A stretch of 64,000 nucleotides of DNA from Pseudorhizobium endolithicum (GCF_902153245.2 NZ_CABFWF030000013.1:369438-433437); one strand, 5' to 3'; shown: positions 1 through 10,322, counted from the stretch's first letter. Program-made: numbers and translations. Notes: generated by a model from the sequence alone, not told the origin.

Positions 1-423
1 TTTCAGGGCGTCCATCCCGTCGCGACGAACATGGCGAATCGCGACCTTGGCCTTCTCCGCATAATCATGGGCGACCTTCACGAGCGACTTGCGGCGCTCC
101 TCGTTCAGTTCCGGGAGCGGGATGCGCAGGTTCTGGCCATCGACGATCGGGTTGAGCCCCAGATGGGATTCGCGAATGGCCCGGTCGACGGCGCCGACCA
201 TGGACTTGTCCCATATGGAAACGCCGAGCATGCGGGGCTCCGGCACGGTGATGTTGGCGACCTGGTTCAACGGCACCCGCGAGCCATAAGCTTCCACGGT
301 CACCGGATCCAGGATGTTGGCGGATGCGCGGCCGGTCCGCAGCGAGGCGACGTCGCCCTTGAAAGCGTTGATTGCACCTTCCATGCGGCGCTTGATGTCG
401 TTGAGATCGATGGCTCCAGTCAT
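1..423 (-). CDS. frr: Ribosome recycling factor, 3' end cut by window edge
   Basis: Ribosome recycling factor splits the post-termination 70S complex together with EF-G. The frame starts with ATG at 423 ([16 protein letters not shown]) and reads about 141 codons before leaving the window; the family is about 185 residues, so roughly the last 45 are missing. The family segment [20 protein letters not shown] near residues 28-47 and the phrase [20 protein letters not shown] are recognisable. It is the last gene of rpsB-tsf-pyrH-frr, a classic translation/UMP kinase operon, and lies 39 bp after pyrH. Identity is secure; only the C-terminus is unseen. Confidence 0.96.
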   Translation of the reverse strand, partial: MTGAIDLNDIKRRMEGAINAFKGDVASLRTGRASANILDPVTVEAYGSRVPLNQVANITVPEPRMLGVSIWDKSMVGAVDRAIRESHLGLNPIVDGQNLRIPLPELNEERRKSLVKVAHDYAEKAKVAIRHVRRDGMDALK

Positions 424-462
424 CCGTCTACTCCCTTATTCTTCTTGGCTTGCGAGACTTCT

Positions 463-1185
463 TCAGTTGTCGGAGACGATGGTCTTGCGGCCACCGCCGG
501 TCAGTATCTGCGCGAAACCGCCCTTCTCGTGGATCGAGAACACGATGATCGGGATCGCATTTTCGCGTGCGAGCGCAACGGCCGCCACGTCCATGACGGC
601 CAGCCCCTTTTCCAGAACCTCGCCATGGGTGAGGCTTTCGAAGCGGGTCGCCGCGGGGTCCTTCTTCGGATCGGCCGAATAGATGCCGTCCACCTGGGTC
701 CCCTTGAAGATGGCCTCCGCGCCGATCTCCGCCGCGCGCAGCGCCGCGGCCGAATCGGTCGTGAAGAAGGGGTTCCCTGTACCACCCGCAAAGATCACCA
801 CGCGGCCCTGCTCCAGATGATGGAGCGTGCGCAGTTGCGTGAAGCTCTCGCAGATCTCCGGCATGGCGATGGCCGAGAGGACAACTGTATCAATGTCGAG
901 CTTGCGCAGCGATGTCGCAAGCGCCAGCGCGTTGATGACGGTGGCTAGCATGCCCATGTGATCGCCCGTCACGCGATCCCCGCCCTTGGAGGCGACCGCG
1001 ACGCCGCGAAAGATGTTGCCTCCGCCGACCACCACGCCCACTTCAACGCCCATCGCCCTCGCTTCTGCGATATCGGAAGCGATGCGATCGGCCACCGCAA
1101 CGTCGATGCCGAACCCCTGGCTGCCCATCAGGGCTTCACCGGAGGCCTTGAGAAGAACGCGCTTGTAGATAGGCTTTGGGGACAT
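463..1185 (-). CDS. pyrH: UMP kinase (uridylate kinase)
   Basis: Hexameric UMP kinase of the amino-acid-kinase fold; phosphorylates UMP to UDP for pyrimidine nucleotide synthesis in the cytosol. 240 residues, the normal length. N-terminal KRVLLKASGEALMG, the glycine-rich VVVGGGNIFRG loop, DHMGMLATVINALAL and VIFAGGTGNPFFTTD are textbook family motifs. I chose ATG at 1185 (MSPKPIYKR) rather than the in-frame GTG six bases upstream because AGGAG ends five bases before this ATG but overlaps the GTG. It sits between tsf and frr, as in most bacteria. Confidence 0.97.
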   Translation of the reverse strand: MSPKPIYKRVLLKASGEALMGSQGFGIDVAVADRIASDIAEARAMGVEVGVVVGGGNIFRGVAVASKGGDRVTGDHMGMLATVINALALATSLRKLDIDTVVLSAIAMPEICESFTQLRTLHHLEQGRVVIFAGGTGNPFFTTDSAAALRAAEIGAEAIFKGTQVDGIYSADPKKDPAATRFESLTHGEVLEKGLAVMDVAAVALARENAIPIIVFSIHEKGGFAQILTGGGRKTIVSDN

Positions 1186-1277
1186 GGGCACTCCTGGCGA
1201 TCAAATGGCATGCGGATACACGAAGGGCACCGCGTTGTCACGCGATGCCCTTCGCTTTCACCAATCGAATGAAGGTG

Positions 1278-2204
1278 TCAGCCCTTGGCGGCTGCAGCCA
1301 CTTCAGCTGCGAAATCCGACTCTTCCTTCTCGACGCCTTCGCCGAGGAGGAGGCGGACCATGCCGGTCACCTCGATCGGAGCGCCGACATCCTTCTCGGC
1401 TTCCTTGACCGCGGCGCCGACCGTCAGCTCCGGGTTGATGACGAAGGCCTGCGAGAGAAGCGCCACTTCCTCGAAGAACTTGCGCATGCGGCCCTCGACC
1501 ATCTTCTCGATGATGGCATCCGGCTTGCCGGAAGCGCGCGACTGCTCGATGAAGACGTTGCGCTCGCGCTCAGCTACGGCGGCGTCCACTTCCTCGGCGC
1601 GGATGGCGAGAGGTGCGGTGGCGGCGACATGCATCGCGACCTGACGGCCGATAGCGGCCAGCGCGTCCTTGTTGCCGGTCGACTTCAGCGCCACGAGAAC
1701 GCCGAGCTTGCCGAGGCCGTCCGCAGCGGCGTTGTGGATATAGGTGGCGACGATGCCGTCATCGACGGAAAGCATGGCGGAACGGCGGAGGTTCATGTTC
1801 TCGCCGATGGTCGCAACCGCGTCCTTGATGGTGTCGCTGACCGACTTGCCGGAGGCCGGATAGACCGCTGCGCCGATGGCCTCGACGGAACCGTCGGTGG
1901 AAAGCGCAACCTGGGCCACGCCGCGAACGAGATCCTGGAAGGCATCATTGCGGGCAACGAAGTCGGTCTCCGAATTGACTTCGACCACGACGGCCTTGGT
2001 GCCGGCGCTGGCAATACCGATCAGGCCTTCGGCGGCGGTACGGCCCGACTTCTTGTCGGCCTTGGCAATGCCCTTGGCGCGCAGCCAGTCGATCGCCGCT
2101 TCCATGTCACCATTGTTTTCGGCAAGTGCCTTCTTGCAGTCCATCATGCCTGCGCCGGTCTTCTCGCGCAGTTCCTTCACCATTGCGGCTGTGATTTCGG
2201 TCAT
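1278..2204 (-). CDS. tsf: Elongation factor Ts
   Basis: Guanine nucleotide exchange factor that recycles EF-Tu-GDP. 308 residues, the usual alphaproteobacterial size. The N-terminal domain has [19 protein letters not shown] (residues 9-27), and the core has the canonical [14 protein letters not shown]; the C-terminal [11 protein letters not shown] segment also matches. Separated from rpsB by 162 bp that include a GC-rich hairpin, and followed 92 bp later by pyrH. Confidence 0.98.
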   Translation of the reverse strand: MTEITAAMVKELREKTGAGMMDCKKALAENNGDMEAAIDWLRAKGIAKADKKSGRTAAEGLIGIASAGTKAVVVEVNSETDFVARNDAFQDLVRGVAQVALSTDGSVEAIGAAVYPASGKSVSDTIKDAVATIGENMNLRRSAMLSVDDGIVATYIHNAAADGLGKLGVLVALKSTGNKDALAAIGRQVAMHVAATAPLAIRAEEVDAAVAERERNVFIEQSRASGKPDAIIEKMVEGRMRKFFEEVALLSQAFVINPELTVGAAVKEAEKDVGAPIEVTGMVRLLLGEGVEKEESDFAAEVAAAAKG

Positions 2205-2336
2205 TGTGTGCCTCTTGTTTCAAGATCGCCCAGGCCGGAAAATCGTCGGCAAAGGCAGCGTTGGGGACGAATGTACCCGGAAGTGTGACAGGGTCATGAA
2301 CCCTTGCCGGGGAGATGCGCCTCGACCCGGAGAAGA

Positions 2337-2358
2337 AAGGCGGCGCAAGCGCCGCCTT
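2337..2358 (-). terminator. rpsB-tsf intercistronic hairpin
   Basis: Reading the minus strand, AAGGCGGCGC, a two-base loop and GCGCCGCCTT form a perfect 10-bp stem just after the rpsB stop, followed by a pyrimidine run (TCTTCTCC) rather than a clean T tract. It could be a partial terminator that sets the rpsB to tsf ratio, or an RNA-stability hairpin. Confidence 0.55.
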
Positions 2359-2366
2359 CGCTGAGA

Positions 2367-3140
2367 TCAGGCCTGCGCCTCTGCCTCGCCCTCGAGGGCC
2401 GGCTCGATCGGGGCTTCGGCGGATGCGCCGAGGTCGCGGCCGGAAGCACCCTGCTGACGTGCGATACCGTCGATGGCAGCGCGTGCGATCAGGTCGCAGT
2501 AGAGAGCGATGGCGCGCGAAGCGTCGTCGTTACCCGGGATCGGGTAGTCGATCAGGTCCGGATCGCAGTTGGAGTCGATGATGGCGACGACCGGGATACC
2601 CAGACGCTTCGCTTCGTCGATCGCGATCTTTTCCTTGTTGGTGTCGATGATGAACATAAGGTCCGGCGTGCCGCCCATGTCACGGATACCGCCGAGTGCC
2701 TTTTCCAGCTTCTCGCGCTCGCGCTCGAGGTTCAGGCGCTCCTTCTTGGAGTAGCCGGAAGCTTCCGACGACAGGATCTCGTCGAGCTTGCGCAGGCGCT
2801 GGATCGAGTTCGAGATGGTCTTCCAGTTCGTCATCATGCCGCCGAGCCAGCGGGAGTTGACGTAGTACTGAGCCGAGCGCTTGGCGCTGTCGGCGATCAG
2901 TTCGGACGCCTGGCGCTTGGTGCCGACGAACAGAACGCGACCGCCACGGGCGACGGTGTCAGAAATGACCTGCAGGGCGCGCGACAGCATCGGCACGGTC
3001 TGCGCGAGGTCGATGATGTGGATGTTGTTGCGATCGCCGAAGATATACGGCTTCATCTTCGGGTTCCAGCGGTGGGTCTGGTGGCCGAAGTGAACACCAG
3101 CTTCCAGAAGCTGGCGCATGCTGAAATCAGGCAATGCCAT
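2367..3140 (-). CDS. rpsB: 30S ribosomal protein S2
   Basis: Small-subunit protein S2, needed for late 30S assembly and S1 binding. 257 residues from ATG at 3140, which is preceded by AAAAGGAGAAAAAGGC, a strong ribosome binding site; the frame is open further upstream but without family similarity. [21 protein letters not shown], the [14 protein letters not shown] segment and LFVGTKRQA are diagnostic. The C-terminal tail (about residues 230-257) is acidic and Ala/Glu-rich, as in related rhizobia. First gene of the operon with tsf, pyrH and frr. Confidence 0.98.
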   Translation of the reverse strand: MALPDFSMRQLLEAGVHFGHQTHRWNPKMKPYIFGDRNNIHIIDLAQTVPMLSRALQVISDTVARGGRVLFVGTKRQASELIADSAKRSAQYYVNSRWLGGMMTNWKTISNSIQRLRKLDEILSSEASGYSKKERLNLEREREKLEKALGGIRDMGGTPDLMFIIDTNKEKIAIDEAKRLGIPVVAIIDSNCDPDLIDYPIPGNDDASRAIALYCDLIARAAIDGIARQQGASGRDLGASAEAPIEPALEGEAEAQA

Positions 3141-3332
3141 GCCTTTTTCTCCTTTTCCGGTTGAACCTCCGCAAGGCGAACAGCACCCTCTTCGAGGGCG
3201 CCACCGGCGGAAAAGCCCGGATTTCTCCCGGACGATCCCATGCCCTACGTGTGGAATGGTGGTGCGCATACAGCCGATCCCGCCAAAAGGCAAGGCCAGG
3301 GCGGAAAATAACGTCGCGCGTGGCGCTTCCGG

Positions 3333-3866
3333 TTACTGGCCTTCCGTCGCCAGTTGCCCCATCTCCGCCAGCAGGGAATCCTGGCCGTCCGGCCCGATCC
3401 GGTGAATGTCGTCGATGACGTACCGGCCGTCTTCCGCCACCACGTCGAACAGAACCTCGTTCAGGCTGTCCCTGAGTTCCACCTGGTCCAGGCAGCGCCA
3501 CAGCTTGAATGTCACCTTCACCGGCGTCTTTCCGTCCTGTGCACCAGCAGGATGGATACTGACATCTTCCAGAGGGCAGCCGTCCTGCGAGGCGGTGACG
3601 ACATCATAGCCGAAGGGGTCCCCCGGACCGCCGTCTTCCGTCTCATAGGCGGGCCGTTTGGCCGCCTCGCGGTAGGCCGCCTGGAACCGGAGGCTGAACA
3701 GGCGTCGCAGCGGATCCTCGGCAAAGAGGTAGCTCCATTCGCCGTCCGTGCTCGCCCAGTTGCGGGTGGTAACGTCCATCACCTCGCGAACGGGGTCCGT
3801 TGCCCCGGCCGCCGGAGCGGCGGTGGCAAGGGCACAAAATGCCGCTGTGAGCAGGAGTATCCGCAT
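3333..3866 (-). CDS. Small secreted protein of unknown function
   Basis: 177 residues from ATG at 3866. The first 21 residues ([21 protein letters not shown]) look like a cleavable Sec signal peptide, so a periplasmic location is inferred. The mature part is soluble-looking, with [31 protein letters not shown] and [18 protein letters not shown]; its arrangement resembles DUF3828-type secreted proteins, but I cannot assign a family with confidence. Two cysteines (CPLED and RCLDQ) could pair. It is divergent from icd across 216 bp and downstream of, but not clearly in an operon with, rpsB. Confidence 0.75.
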   Translation of the reverse strand: MRILLLTAAFCALATAAPAAGATDPVREVMDVTTRNWASTDGEWSYLFAEDPLRRLFSLRFQAAYREAAKRPAYETEDGGPGDPFGYDVVTASQDGCPLEDVSIHPAGAQDGKTPVKVTFKLWRCLDQVELRDSLNEVLFDVVAEDGRYVIDDIHRIGPDGQDSLLAEMGQLATEGQ

Positions 3867-4082
3867 GACGATGTTCGACTCTTGTTGAATGGCACGATCT
3901 TCCACCACCGCACCGATTCTCACAATGGCGGCGGACACACCCGCCGCCGGTCCGGTACGGCGAAAAAAGCGCTCCGACCAGCGTATGACTTTGCGTTCCG
4001 GTCCCTGGATGCTATAGCGCAGCGCACATTCGTGTCCAATCTGCCGGGGAACCGCTGCCGGCCAGCATTCGAAGAGGAATCC

Positions 4083-5297
4083 ATGCAAAAGATCAAGGTA
4101 GCCAATCCGGTCGTCGATCTCGACGGCGATGAGATGACCCGCATCATCTGGCAGTTCATCAAGGACAAGCTGATCCTGCCCTACCTCGATCTGCCGATCG
4201 AATATTACGACCTTTCCGTCCAGAACCGCGATGCCACGAACGACCAGGTGACGGTCGATGCGGCCAACGCCATCAAGAAGCATGGTGTCGGCATCAAGTG
4301 CGCGACCATCACGCCGGACGAAGCCCGCGTGGAGGAATTCGGCCTCAAGAAGATGTGGAAGAGCCCGAACGGGACGATCCGCAACATCCTCGGCGGCGTG
4401 ATCTTCCGCGAGCCCATCATCATGAAGAACGTGCCGCGCCTCGTGCCCGGCTGGACCCAGCCGATCATCGTCGGCCGCCATGCCTTCGGCGACCAGTACC
4501 GCGCCACCGACTTCAAGTTCCCCGGCAAGGGCAAGCTGACGATCAAGTTCGTCGGTGAGGACGGTCAGACGATCGAGCACGACGTGTTCGACGCACCGTC
4601 CGCAGGTGTTGCCATGGCGATGTACAACCTCGACGATTCGATCCGCGATTTCGCCCGCGCCTCCTTCAACTACGCCCTCCAGCGCGGCGTGCCCTGCTAT
4701 CTCTCCACGAAGAACACCATCCTCAAGGCCTATGACGGCCGCTTCAAGGACATCTTCCAGGAAATTTACGACGCGGAATTCAAGGCGCAGTACGAAGCCA
4801 AGAAGATCTGGTACGAGCACCGCCTGATCGACGACATGGTTGCAGCCGCCCTCAAGTGGTCCGGCGGCTATGTCTGGGCGTGCAAGAACTATGACGGCGA
4901 CGTGCAGTCGGACATCGTCGCACAGGGCTTCGGCTCGCTCGGACTGATGACCTCGGTGCTGATGACGCCGGACGGCCAGACGGTCGAGGCAGAAGCCGCC
5001 CACGGTACGGTGACCCGCCATTACCGCCAGCACCAGAAGGGCCAGGAGACGTCGACGAACTCGATCGCCTCGATCTTCGCCTGGACGCGTGGCCTCGCCC
5101 ACCGCGCCAAGCTCGACGACAATGGCGAACTTGCGCGGTTCGCCTCGACGCTGGAGCGCGTCTGCATCGAGACGGTGGAATCGGGCTTCATGACGAAGGA
5201 CCTCGCGCTCCTCATCGGTCCGGACCAGCCGTGGCTCTCGACCACCGCCTTCCTCGACAAGATCGACGACAACCTCAAAAAGGCCATGGCTGCCTGA
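4083..5297 (+). CDS. icd: NADP-dependent isocitrate dehydrogenase
   Basis: Oxidatively decarboxylates isocitrate to 2-oxoglutarate in the TCA cycle, making NADPH. 404 residues, matching the eukaryote-like homodimeric type used by rhizobia rather than the E. coli type. [23 protein letters not shown] opens the protein; the dehydrogenase signature [20 protein letters not shown] is intact near residues 270-290, and [12 protein letters not shown] follows. Start chosen at ATG 4083, preceded by GAAGAGGAATCC; open frame upstream is non-homologous. A clear rho-independent terminator follows at 5327, so it is monocistronic. Confidence 0.98.
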   Translation: MQKIKVANPVVDLDGDEMTRIIWQFIKDKLILPYLDLPIEYYDLSVQNRDATNDQVTVDAANAIKKHGVGIKCATITPDEARVEEFGLKKMWKSPNGTIRNILGGVIFREPIIMKNVPRLVPGWTQPIIVGRHAFGDQYRATDFKFPGKGKLTIKFVGEDGQTIEHDVFDAPSAGVAMAMYNLDDSIRDFARASFNYALQRGVPCYLSTKNTILKAYDGRFKDIFQEIYDAEFKAQYEAKKIWYEHRLIDDMVAAALKWSGGYVWACKNYDGDVQSDIVAQGFGSLGLMTSVLMTPDGQTVEAEAAHGTVTRHYRQHQKGQETSTNSIASIFAWTRGLAHRAKLDDNGELARFASTLERVCIETVESGFMTKDLALLIGPDQPWLSTTAFLDKIDDNLKKAMAA

Positions 5298-5326
5298 CAG
5301 CCTTGCAACCACGACACGATAAGGCG

Positions 5327-5352
5327 ACGGCGGGAGAAATCCCGCCGTTTTT
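5327..5352 (+). terminator. icd rho-independent terminator
   Basis: ACGGCGGGA, GAAA loop and TCCCGCCGT form a perfect 9-bp stem directly followed by TTTTT, 30 bp after the icd stop codon. Confidence 0.93.
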
Positions 5353-5515
5353 CGTTTCCTTTCGCAACCCTCTGCTCTCTCCCTTTTCGAGGCTCCCGGC
5401 TCGGGGGACGGCGGCCGCGATCGTGTGGCCCAGGCGCTGGAATACTGCCTGACGGTGCGAGTTGATTTCCAACGCGCGCTTCGCTAGAACATATGGCGAA
5501 CGGAGGAGAGCCATC

Positions 5516-6142
5516 ATGACGGACGAACTTGTTCTCTACACCAACCCGATGTCGCGCGGCCGGATCGCCCGATGGATGCTGGAGGAGGTCGGCGTCCTCT
5601 ATCGCCGGGAAATCCTCACCTTCTGCGGCACCATCAAGGAAGCCGACTACCTCCGGCTCAATCCCATGGGCAAGGTCCCGACGCTGCTCCACGGCGAAAA
5701 GGTCGTCACCGAATGCCCCGCGATCTGCGCCTATCTGGCTGACGCTTTCCCGCAGGCGGGGCTTGCGCCGCCACAACGTGAGCGGGCGGACTATTATCGC
5801 TGGCTCTTCTTCGCGGCCGGTCCGCTGGAGGCGGCTGTCAGCAATCGTGCCCTCGGCTTCCAGGTCCCTGAGGATCGTCGCGCCATGATCGGATACGGGA
5901 GCTATGCGGAGGTAATCGAGACGCTCGAAAATGCGCTCACCGACCGCAGCTACATCGCCGGCAGCAGCTTCACGGCGGCCGACGTCTATGTCGGCTCGCA
6001 CCTGATGTGGGGCATGCAGTTCGGTTCGATCGACAAGCGGCCCGCGTTCGAGACCTATGTGGCGCATCTCCACGACAGGCCGGCGCACCTGCGGGCGACC
6101 GAACTCGATGATGCCGACATGGGGGTACTACAGGGGGCCTGA
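5516..6142 (+). CDS. Glutathione S-transferase family protein
   Basis: 208 residues from ATG 5516, preceded by CGGAGGAGAG. N-terminal thioredoxin-like domain (residues 1-80): LVLYTNPMSRGRIARWMLEE carries the usual start of strand 1 and helix 1, and LNPMGKVPTLLHGEKVVTECPAICAYLAD contains the cis-proline and the glutamate/threonine of the glutathione site. An all-helical C-terminal domain follows with SFTAADVYVGSHL, the N-capping motif. The likely catalytic residue is a Ser/Tyr/Met near position 12; no cysteine is there, so this is not an omega-type enzyme. Substrate unknown. Convergent with the ABC-F gene 35 bp away. Confidence 0.9.
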   Translation: MTDELVLYTNPMSRGRIARWMLEEVGVLYRREILTFCGTIKEADYLRLNPMGKVPTLLHGEKVVTECPAICAYLADAFPQAGLAPPQRERADYYRWLFFAAGPLEAAVSNRALGFQVPEDRRAMIGYGSYAEVIETLENALTDRSYIAGSSFTAADVYVGSHLMWGMQFGSIDKRPAFETYVAHLHDRPAHLRATELDDADMGVLQGA

Positions 6143-6177
6143 CTGCCTCCCGACCGCAATCGGAGGGCGACGAGGCA

Positions 6178-7800
6178 TCAGGCCGCAAGACCCGGCGCCT
6201 CATAGCCCGTCCGTTCGACATATTCCCGGTAGCCGCCGTCATAGCGGTGCACGCCATCGGCCGAGATCTCCAGCACGCGGTTTGAAAGCTCGGATAGGAA
6301 ATGCCGGTCGTGGCTGACGAACAGCATGGTACCTTCGTACTCGGAGAGCGCCCTGATCAGCATCTCCTTGGTGTCGAGGTCGAGGTGGTTGGTCGGCTCG
6401 TCAAGAACCAGGAAATTTGGCGGGTCGAACAGCATCGCGGCCATGACGAGGCGCGCCTTCTCTCCGCCCGACAGGACACGGCACTTCTTTTCCACATCGT
6501 CCCCTGAGAATCCGAAGCAGCCGGCGAGCGTCCGCAGCGTTCCCTGCCCTGCCCGCGGAAATTCCGACTCCAGCCATTCGAATACCGTCTGCTCGCCATC
6601 CAGGACGTCCATGGCGTGCTGGGCGAAATAGCCCATCTTGACGCTGGCGCCGATCGTCACCGAGCCCTGGTCCGGTTCGGCGGAACCTGCGATCAGCTTC
6701 AACAGCGTCGACTTGCCGGCGCCGTTGACGCCCATGATGCACCAGCGCTCTCTGCGGCGGATCATGAAGTCGAGCCCGTCATAGATCGTGCGGCTGCCAT
6801 AGGCCTTGTGGACGCCCTTCAGGCTCGCGACGTCTTCCCCCGAACGAGGCGCCGGCTGGAACTCGAAGGCGACCGTCTGGCGCCGGCGGGGCGGCTCCAC
6901 GCGCTCGATCTTGTCGAGCTTCTTCACACGGCTCTGCACCTGGGCCGCATGGCTCGCCCGCGCCTTGAAACGCTCGATGAACTTGATCTCCTTGGCAAGC
7001 ATCGCCTGCTGGCGCTCGAACTGCGCCTGCTGCTGCTTCTCGTTCTGCGCCCGCTGCTGTTCGTAGAAACCGTAGTCGCCGGCATAGGTATTCAGCGAGC
7101 CGGCATCGATCTCGATGATCTTGTTGACGATGCGGTTCATGAACTCGCGGTCGTGCGAGGTCATCAGCAGCGCGCCGTCGTAGTTCTTCAGGAACTGCTC
7201 CAGCCAGATCAGGCTCTCGATATCCAAGTGGTTCGAGGGTTCGTCGAGCAGCATGACATCGGGGCGCATCAGGAGAATGCGAGCCAGCGCCACGCGCATC
7301 TTCCAGCCACCCGAAAGCTTGCCGACATCGCCGTCCATCATCTCCTGGCTGAAGGAGAGGCCTGCCAGCACTTCGCGCGCCCGGCTTTCGAGCCCGTAGC
7401 CGTCAAGCTCCTCGTAGCGTGCCTGCACTTCCCCGTAGCGCTCGATGATCTCGTGCATTTCGTCCATCCGGTCCGGATCGACCATCGCCGCCTCCAGTTC
7501 GCGAAGCTCGGCCGCCACCGTACTGACCGGCCCTGCACCGTTCATGACCTCGGTTACGGCACTGACGCCGGACATCTCGCCTACATCCTGGTCAAAGTAG
7601 CCGATCGTCACGTTCTTCTCGACGGAAACCTGACCCTCGTCCGGGCTTTCCTGGCCGGTGATCATGCGGAACAGCGTCGTCTTGCCGGCGCCGTTCGGCC
7701 CCACCAGGCCGATCTTCTCGCCGCGATTGAGGGCAGCCGAGGCCTCGATATAGAGGATTCGGTGACTATTCGACTTGCTGATGTTTTCGATGCGGATCAT
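6178..7800 (-). CDS. ABC-F family ribosome-associated ATPase
   Basis: 540-residue soluble tandem ATPase with no membrane segments. First nucleotide-binding domain: Walker A GPNGAGKTT at 34-42, signature LSGGWKMR at 162-169, Walker B VMLLDEPSNHLD at 182-193. A charged, Gln/Lys-rich linker occupies about 240-305 (the P-site tether). Second domain: Walker A GVNGAGKST at 357-365, signature LSGGEKAR and Walker B FLVLDEPTNHLD. DEPxNHLD in both halves is diagnostic of ABC-F proteins, which act on the ribosome, for example EttA, YbiT and Uup in E. coli. I cannot tell the subgroup with certainty. Confidence 0.93.
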   Translation of the reverse strand: MIRIENISKSNSHRILYIEASAALNRGEKIGLVGPNGAGKTTLFRMITGQESPDEGQVSVEKNVTIGYFDQDVGEMSGVSAVTEVMNGAGPVSTVAAELRELEAAMVDPDRMDEMHEIIERYGEVQARYEELDGYGLESRAREVLAGLSFSQEMMDGDVGKLSGGWKMRVALARILLMRPDVMLLDEPSNHLDIESLIWLEQFLKNYDGALLMTSHDREFMNRIVNKIIEIDAGSLNTYAGDYGFYEQQRAQNEKQQQAQFERQQAMLAKEIKFIERFKARASHAAQVQSRVKKLDKIERVEPPRRRQTVAFEFQPAPRSGEDVASLKGVHKAYGSRTIYDGLDFMIRRRERWCIMGVNGAGKSTLLKLIAGSAEPDQGSVTIGASVKMGYFAQHAMDVLDGEQTVFEWLESEFPRAGQGTLRTLAGCFGFSGDDVEKKCRVLSGGEKARLVMAAMLFDPPNFLVLDEPTNHLDLDTKEMLIRALSEYEGTMLFVSHDRHFLSELSNRVLEISADGVHRYDGGYREYVERTGYEAPGLAA

Positions 7801-7826
7801 GGCGGGACAAATTCGGGAGGGACAAC

Positions 7827-7856
7827 AAAAAAGCCGGATCGTTGCCGACCCGGCTT
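7827..7856 (-). terminator. Terminator of tig
   Basis: On the minus strand AAGCCGG and CCGGCTT pair around a 12-base loop and are followed by a T run (TTTTTTG), 22 bp after the trigger factor stop codon. Confidence 0.85.
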
Positions 7857-7878
7857 CTCGATTTACGCGAACCGAGGA

Positions 7879-9375
7879 TTATTCGGCGCTGTCGTCAGCG
7901 GCCTTCTTCTTCGGCGCAGCCTTCTTCTTCGGAGCCGGAGCCTCATCGGCACTCGCCTCTGCAGCGTCTTCCTTGGCGGCAGCCTTCTTCTTCGGCGCAG
8001 CCTTCTTCTTGGCAGGCTTGTCGGCGGCGTCGGAGCCTCCCTCGTCGTCGGCCAAGAGCTCTTCCTTGGAAACCTTCTTATCGGTCACGTCGATCTCGGA
8101 GAGCAGCTTGTCGACAACCTTCTCTTCGAAGATCGGCGCGCGCAACGATGCGGAGGCACCCGGCGTATTGCGGAAGTAGTCGAGGATTTCCTTCTGCTGG
8201 CCCGGGAACTGCTGCAACTGGGCAAAGAGCGCGCGCTGCATTTCTTCCTCGGTCACCTCGACGCCGCCCTTCTCGCCGATCTCGGAGAGAACGAGGCCGA
8301 GACGGACGCGACGCTCGGCAAGCTTGCGGTATTCCTCGCGTGCTTCCTCCTCGGTCGTGTCTTCGTCCTCGAAGGTCTTGCCGGACTGGGCAAGATCGGT
8401 GTTGATCTGGCGCCAGATGTTCTCGAACTCGGCGTCGACAAGGCCCTGCGGCGTGTCGAACTTGTACATCTCATCGAGCTGGTCGAGGATCTGACGCTTG
8501 ACCTTCTGGCGGGTGACGTTGCCATACTGGCTCTCGATCTGGCCGCGGACGATCTCCTTGAGCTTGTCCAGCGATTCAATGCCAAGCTTGGAGGCGAGCT
8601 CGTCATTCAGTTCCAGTTCGGCCGGAGCTGCCACTTCCTTGACGGTGACGTCGAAGGTGGCTTCCTTGCCCGCAAGGTTCGCTGCCGGATAATCGGCCGG
8701 GAAGGTCACGTTGATGGTCTTCTCGTCGCCCGCCTTGACGCCGACCAACTGATCTTCGAAGCCGGGGATGAAGCGGCCGGAACCGAGTACCAGCTCGGCA
8801 TCCTCGGCAGCGCCGCCGTCAAAGGCTTCGCCGTCGACCTTGCCCAGATAGTTCATGGTGACGCGGTCGCCGTTCGCGGCCTTGCCCTTCTTGGTTTCGT
8901 AGGTGCGGGCGCTTTCGGCGATCTTGAGGATCTGCTCGGTCACTTCCTCATCCGAAACATCGACGACCTCGCGCACGACCTTGATCCCGTCCGTCGACTT
9001 CAGCTCGATCGGCGGGATGACTTCGTAGGAGAGCGTGAACTCGAAATCGGCCTGGGCGCTGAGGATCTTCTCAGCCTCCGCCTCGTCTTCGGTCATCGTG
9101 ATGGATGGCTGGGTGGCGGACTTCTCGCCGCGCTCGGAAAGGATCTTCGTCGGGCGCTCGCGAACGATCTCGTTAACCAGTTCGGCCATGATCGACTTGC
9201 CGTACATCTTCTTCAGATGCGCGACCGGCACCTTGCCCGGACGGAAGCCGTTGATGCGGACCTTGTCCTTGGCATCGGCGAGGCGCTCGTTCATCTGCGC
9301 TTCCATGTCCTTGGCCGGAATGACGACCTTGATTTCGCGCTTCAGCCCTTCAGCGAGCGTTTCGGTAACCTGCAT
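7879..9375 (-). CDS. tig: Trigger factor, peptidyl-prolyl isomerase chaperone
   Basis: Ribosome-bound chaperone that meets nascent chains at the exit tunnel. 498 residues. N-terminal ribosome-docking domain with the signature GFRPGKVP at 43-50; an FKBP-type PPIase domain around 160-245 ([19 protein letters not shown] through [18 protein letters not shown]); then the helical C-terminal arms. The last about 50 residues are a low-complexity Lys/Ala/Pro tail with PKKKAA-type blocks ending DDSAE, absent from E. coli trigger factor. The start ATG at 9375 has AAGGT nine bases upstream. Confidence 0.97.
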   Translation of the reverse strand: MQVTETLAEGLKREIKVVIPAKDMEAQMNERLADAKDKVRINGFRPGKVPVAHLKKMYGKSIMAELVNEIVRERPTKILSERGEKSATQPSITMTEDEAEAEKILSAQADFEFTLSYEVIPPIELKSTDGIKVVREVVDVSDEEVTEQILKIAESARTYETKKGKAANGDRVTMNYLGKVDGEAFDGGAAEDAELVLGSGRFIPGFEDQLVGVKAGDEKTINVTFPADYPAANLAGKEATFDVTVKEVAAPAELELNDELASKLGIESLDKLKEIVRGQIESQYGNVTRQKVKRQILDQLDEMYKFDTPQGLVDAEFENIWRQINTDLAQSGKTFEDEDTTEEEAREEYRKLAERRVRLGLVLSEIGEKGGVEVTEEEMQRALFAQLQQFPGQQKEILDYFRNTPGASASLRAPIFEEKVVDKLLSEIDVTDKKVSKEELLADDEGGSDAADKPAKKKAAPKKKAAAKEDAAEASADEAPAPKKKAAPKKKAADDSAE

Positions 9376-9519
9376 TTTAAAACCTTCATATCGTGGCGGC
9401 GGTGCTCAGACAGCCGTTGGTTTTCGATGAGCACGACGCCGGAACCTGAGTGACCGGCCGCGACTTCTGGAACGCTGATCTCTAGCCGGTAACGGCTCCC
9501 GATCCGGCTCCTGCGGCTC

Positions 9520-9604
<85 letters not shown>

Positions 9605-10141
9605 GCTCCAGCCGCGCAAAATCCCCGCGAGGAGGCTTTCGGAGCGCGCGTCTCTATATCACCCGTTTCCCCCGGCGCAAAGGGAAAATGACAGCTGTAC
9701 GACGACGCCGGACGCAGTCGGGGGAACCGATCCCGACGCCCCGCCCTCCTGTCATTCATCCTTTATTAACCGTCGGCATATAAGCTTGTCCTAAATCGAA
9801 GACGCCTCCGCTCGACCCGCCCCTTTGGCGACCGTGGGAGGCGATCGGAAAATTCGGCGGCACGCATCCTCCTCCTCTCGCGTGCGGCCGGACGCTGGCA
9901 GCTCCTCCTCGAGGCCAGCTTTGCAAATAGCGCCTGCCGGTATCCTCCCCCGGCAGGCGCTATTTGCATCCACTGCCTGGCAGTCTCCAAGCAACCCCTG
10001 AGCGCCCCGCGCGATGCAATGCGTGACGTGCATAGGTGGCATCCATTCTTGACGCTGTCATCTCTTCGCACCGCAACATATATATCGCTCATGAGATTAA
10101 ACCGGCGCCGGGACGGGAGCCGGAAAGAACGAACAAAGGGC
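9605..10141. other. Gene-poor intergenic region
   Basis: 537 bp between tRNA-Leu and the first DUF1127 gene. I see no credible coding frame. It holds the tRNA promoter side, an AT-rich stretch around 9760-9795 (TTTATTAACC ... ATATAAGC), a perfect 19-bp inverted repeat (9922-9968), and the leader of the DUF1127 gene with AT-rich CATATATATCG near 10076-10087 as a possible -10 region. Confidence 0.6.
9922..9968. repeat. Perfect 19-bp inverted repeat, 9-nt loop
   Basis: Left arm 9922-9940 (TGCAAATAGCGCCTGCCGG) and right arm 9950-9968 are exact reverse complements around TATCCTCCC. No T tract follows on either strand, so it is not an ordinary terminator. It stands alone in a non-coding stretch and could be a palindromic repeat unit, an operator or a structured RNA element. 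Confidence 0.9.
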
Positions 10142-10294
10142 ATGAAGATGAACATCGCACGCAAACTCAACAACTGGCGCAAGTATCGCGAAACTGTGAA
10201 CGAACTCGACCGGATGAGCGACCGCGAGCTGCACGATCTCGGCATCGGCCGCAGCGACATCCGCCGCGTTGCGCGGACCGCCGTCGGCTTCTGA
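10142..10294 (+). CDS. DUF1127 Arg-rich microprotein
   Basis: 50 residues starting MKMNIARKLNNWRKYRE; an alternative start is ATG 10148. The core ELDRMSDRELHDLGIGRSDIRRVAR is the DUF1127 signature (YjiS-like), which in alphaproteobacteria occurs as tiny basic proteins; in Agrobacterium members are reported to influence phosphate uptake, motility and RNA turnover. Its own strong terminator follows at 10323, so it is transcribed separately from the second DUF1127 gene about 240 bp downstream. Confidence 0.88.
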   Translation: MKMNIARKLNNWRKYRETVNELDRMSDRELHDLGIGRSDIRRVARTAVGF

Positions 10295-10322
10295 CACGGA
10301 CGCAACGTCGTCTGACCTTGAG

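Noticed and set aside
3354-4082. N-terminal extension of icd
   Set aside because: Open in frame but antisense to the secreted protein at 3333-3866 and unlike any isocitrate dehydrogenase; the family start at 4083 has a ribosome binding site.
6616-9453. Long open frame of about 945 codons on the plus strand
   Set aside because: It is antisense to the ABC-F and trigger factor genes, has no family motifs, and arises from GC-rich codon bias.
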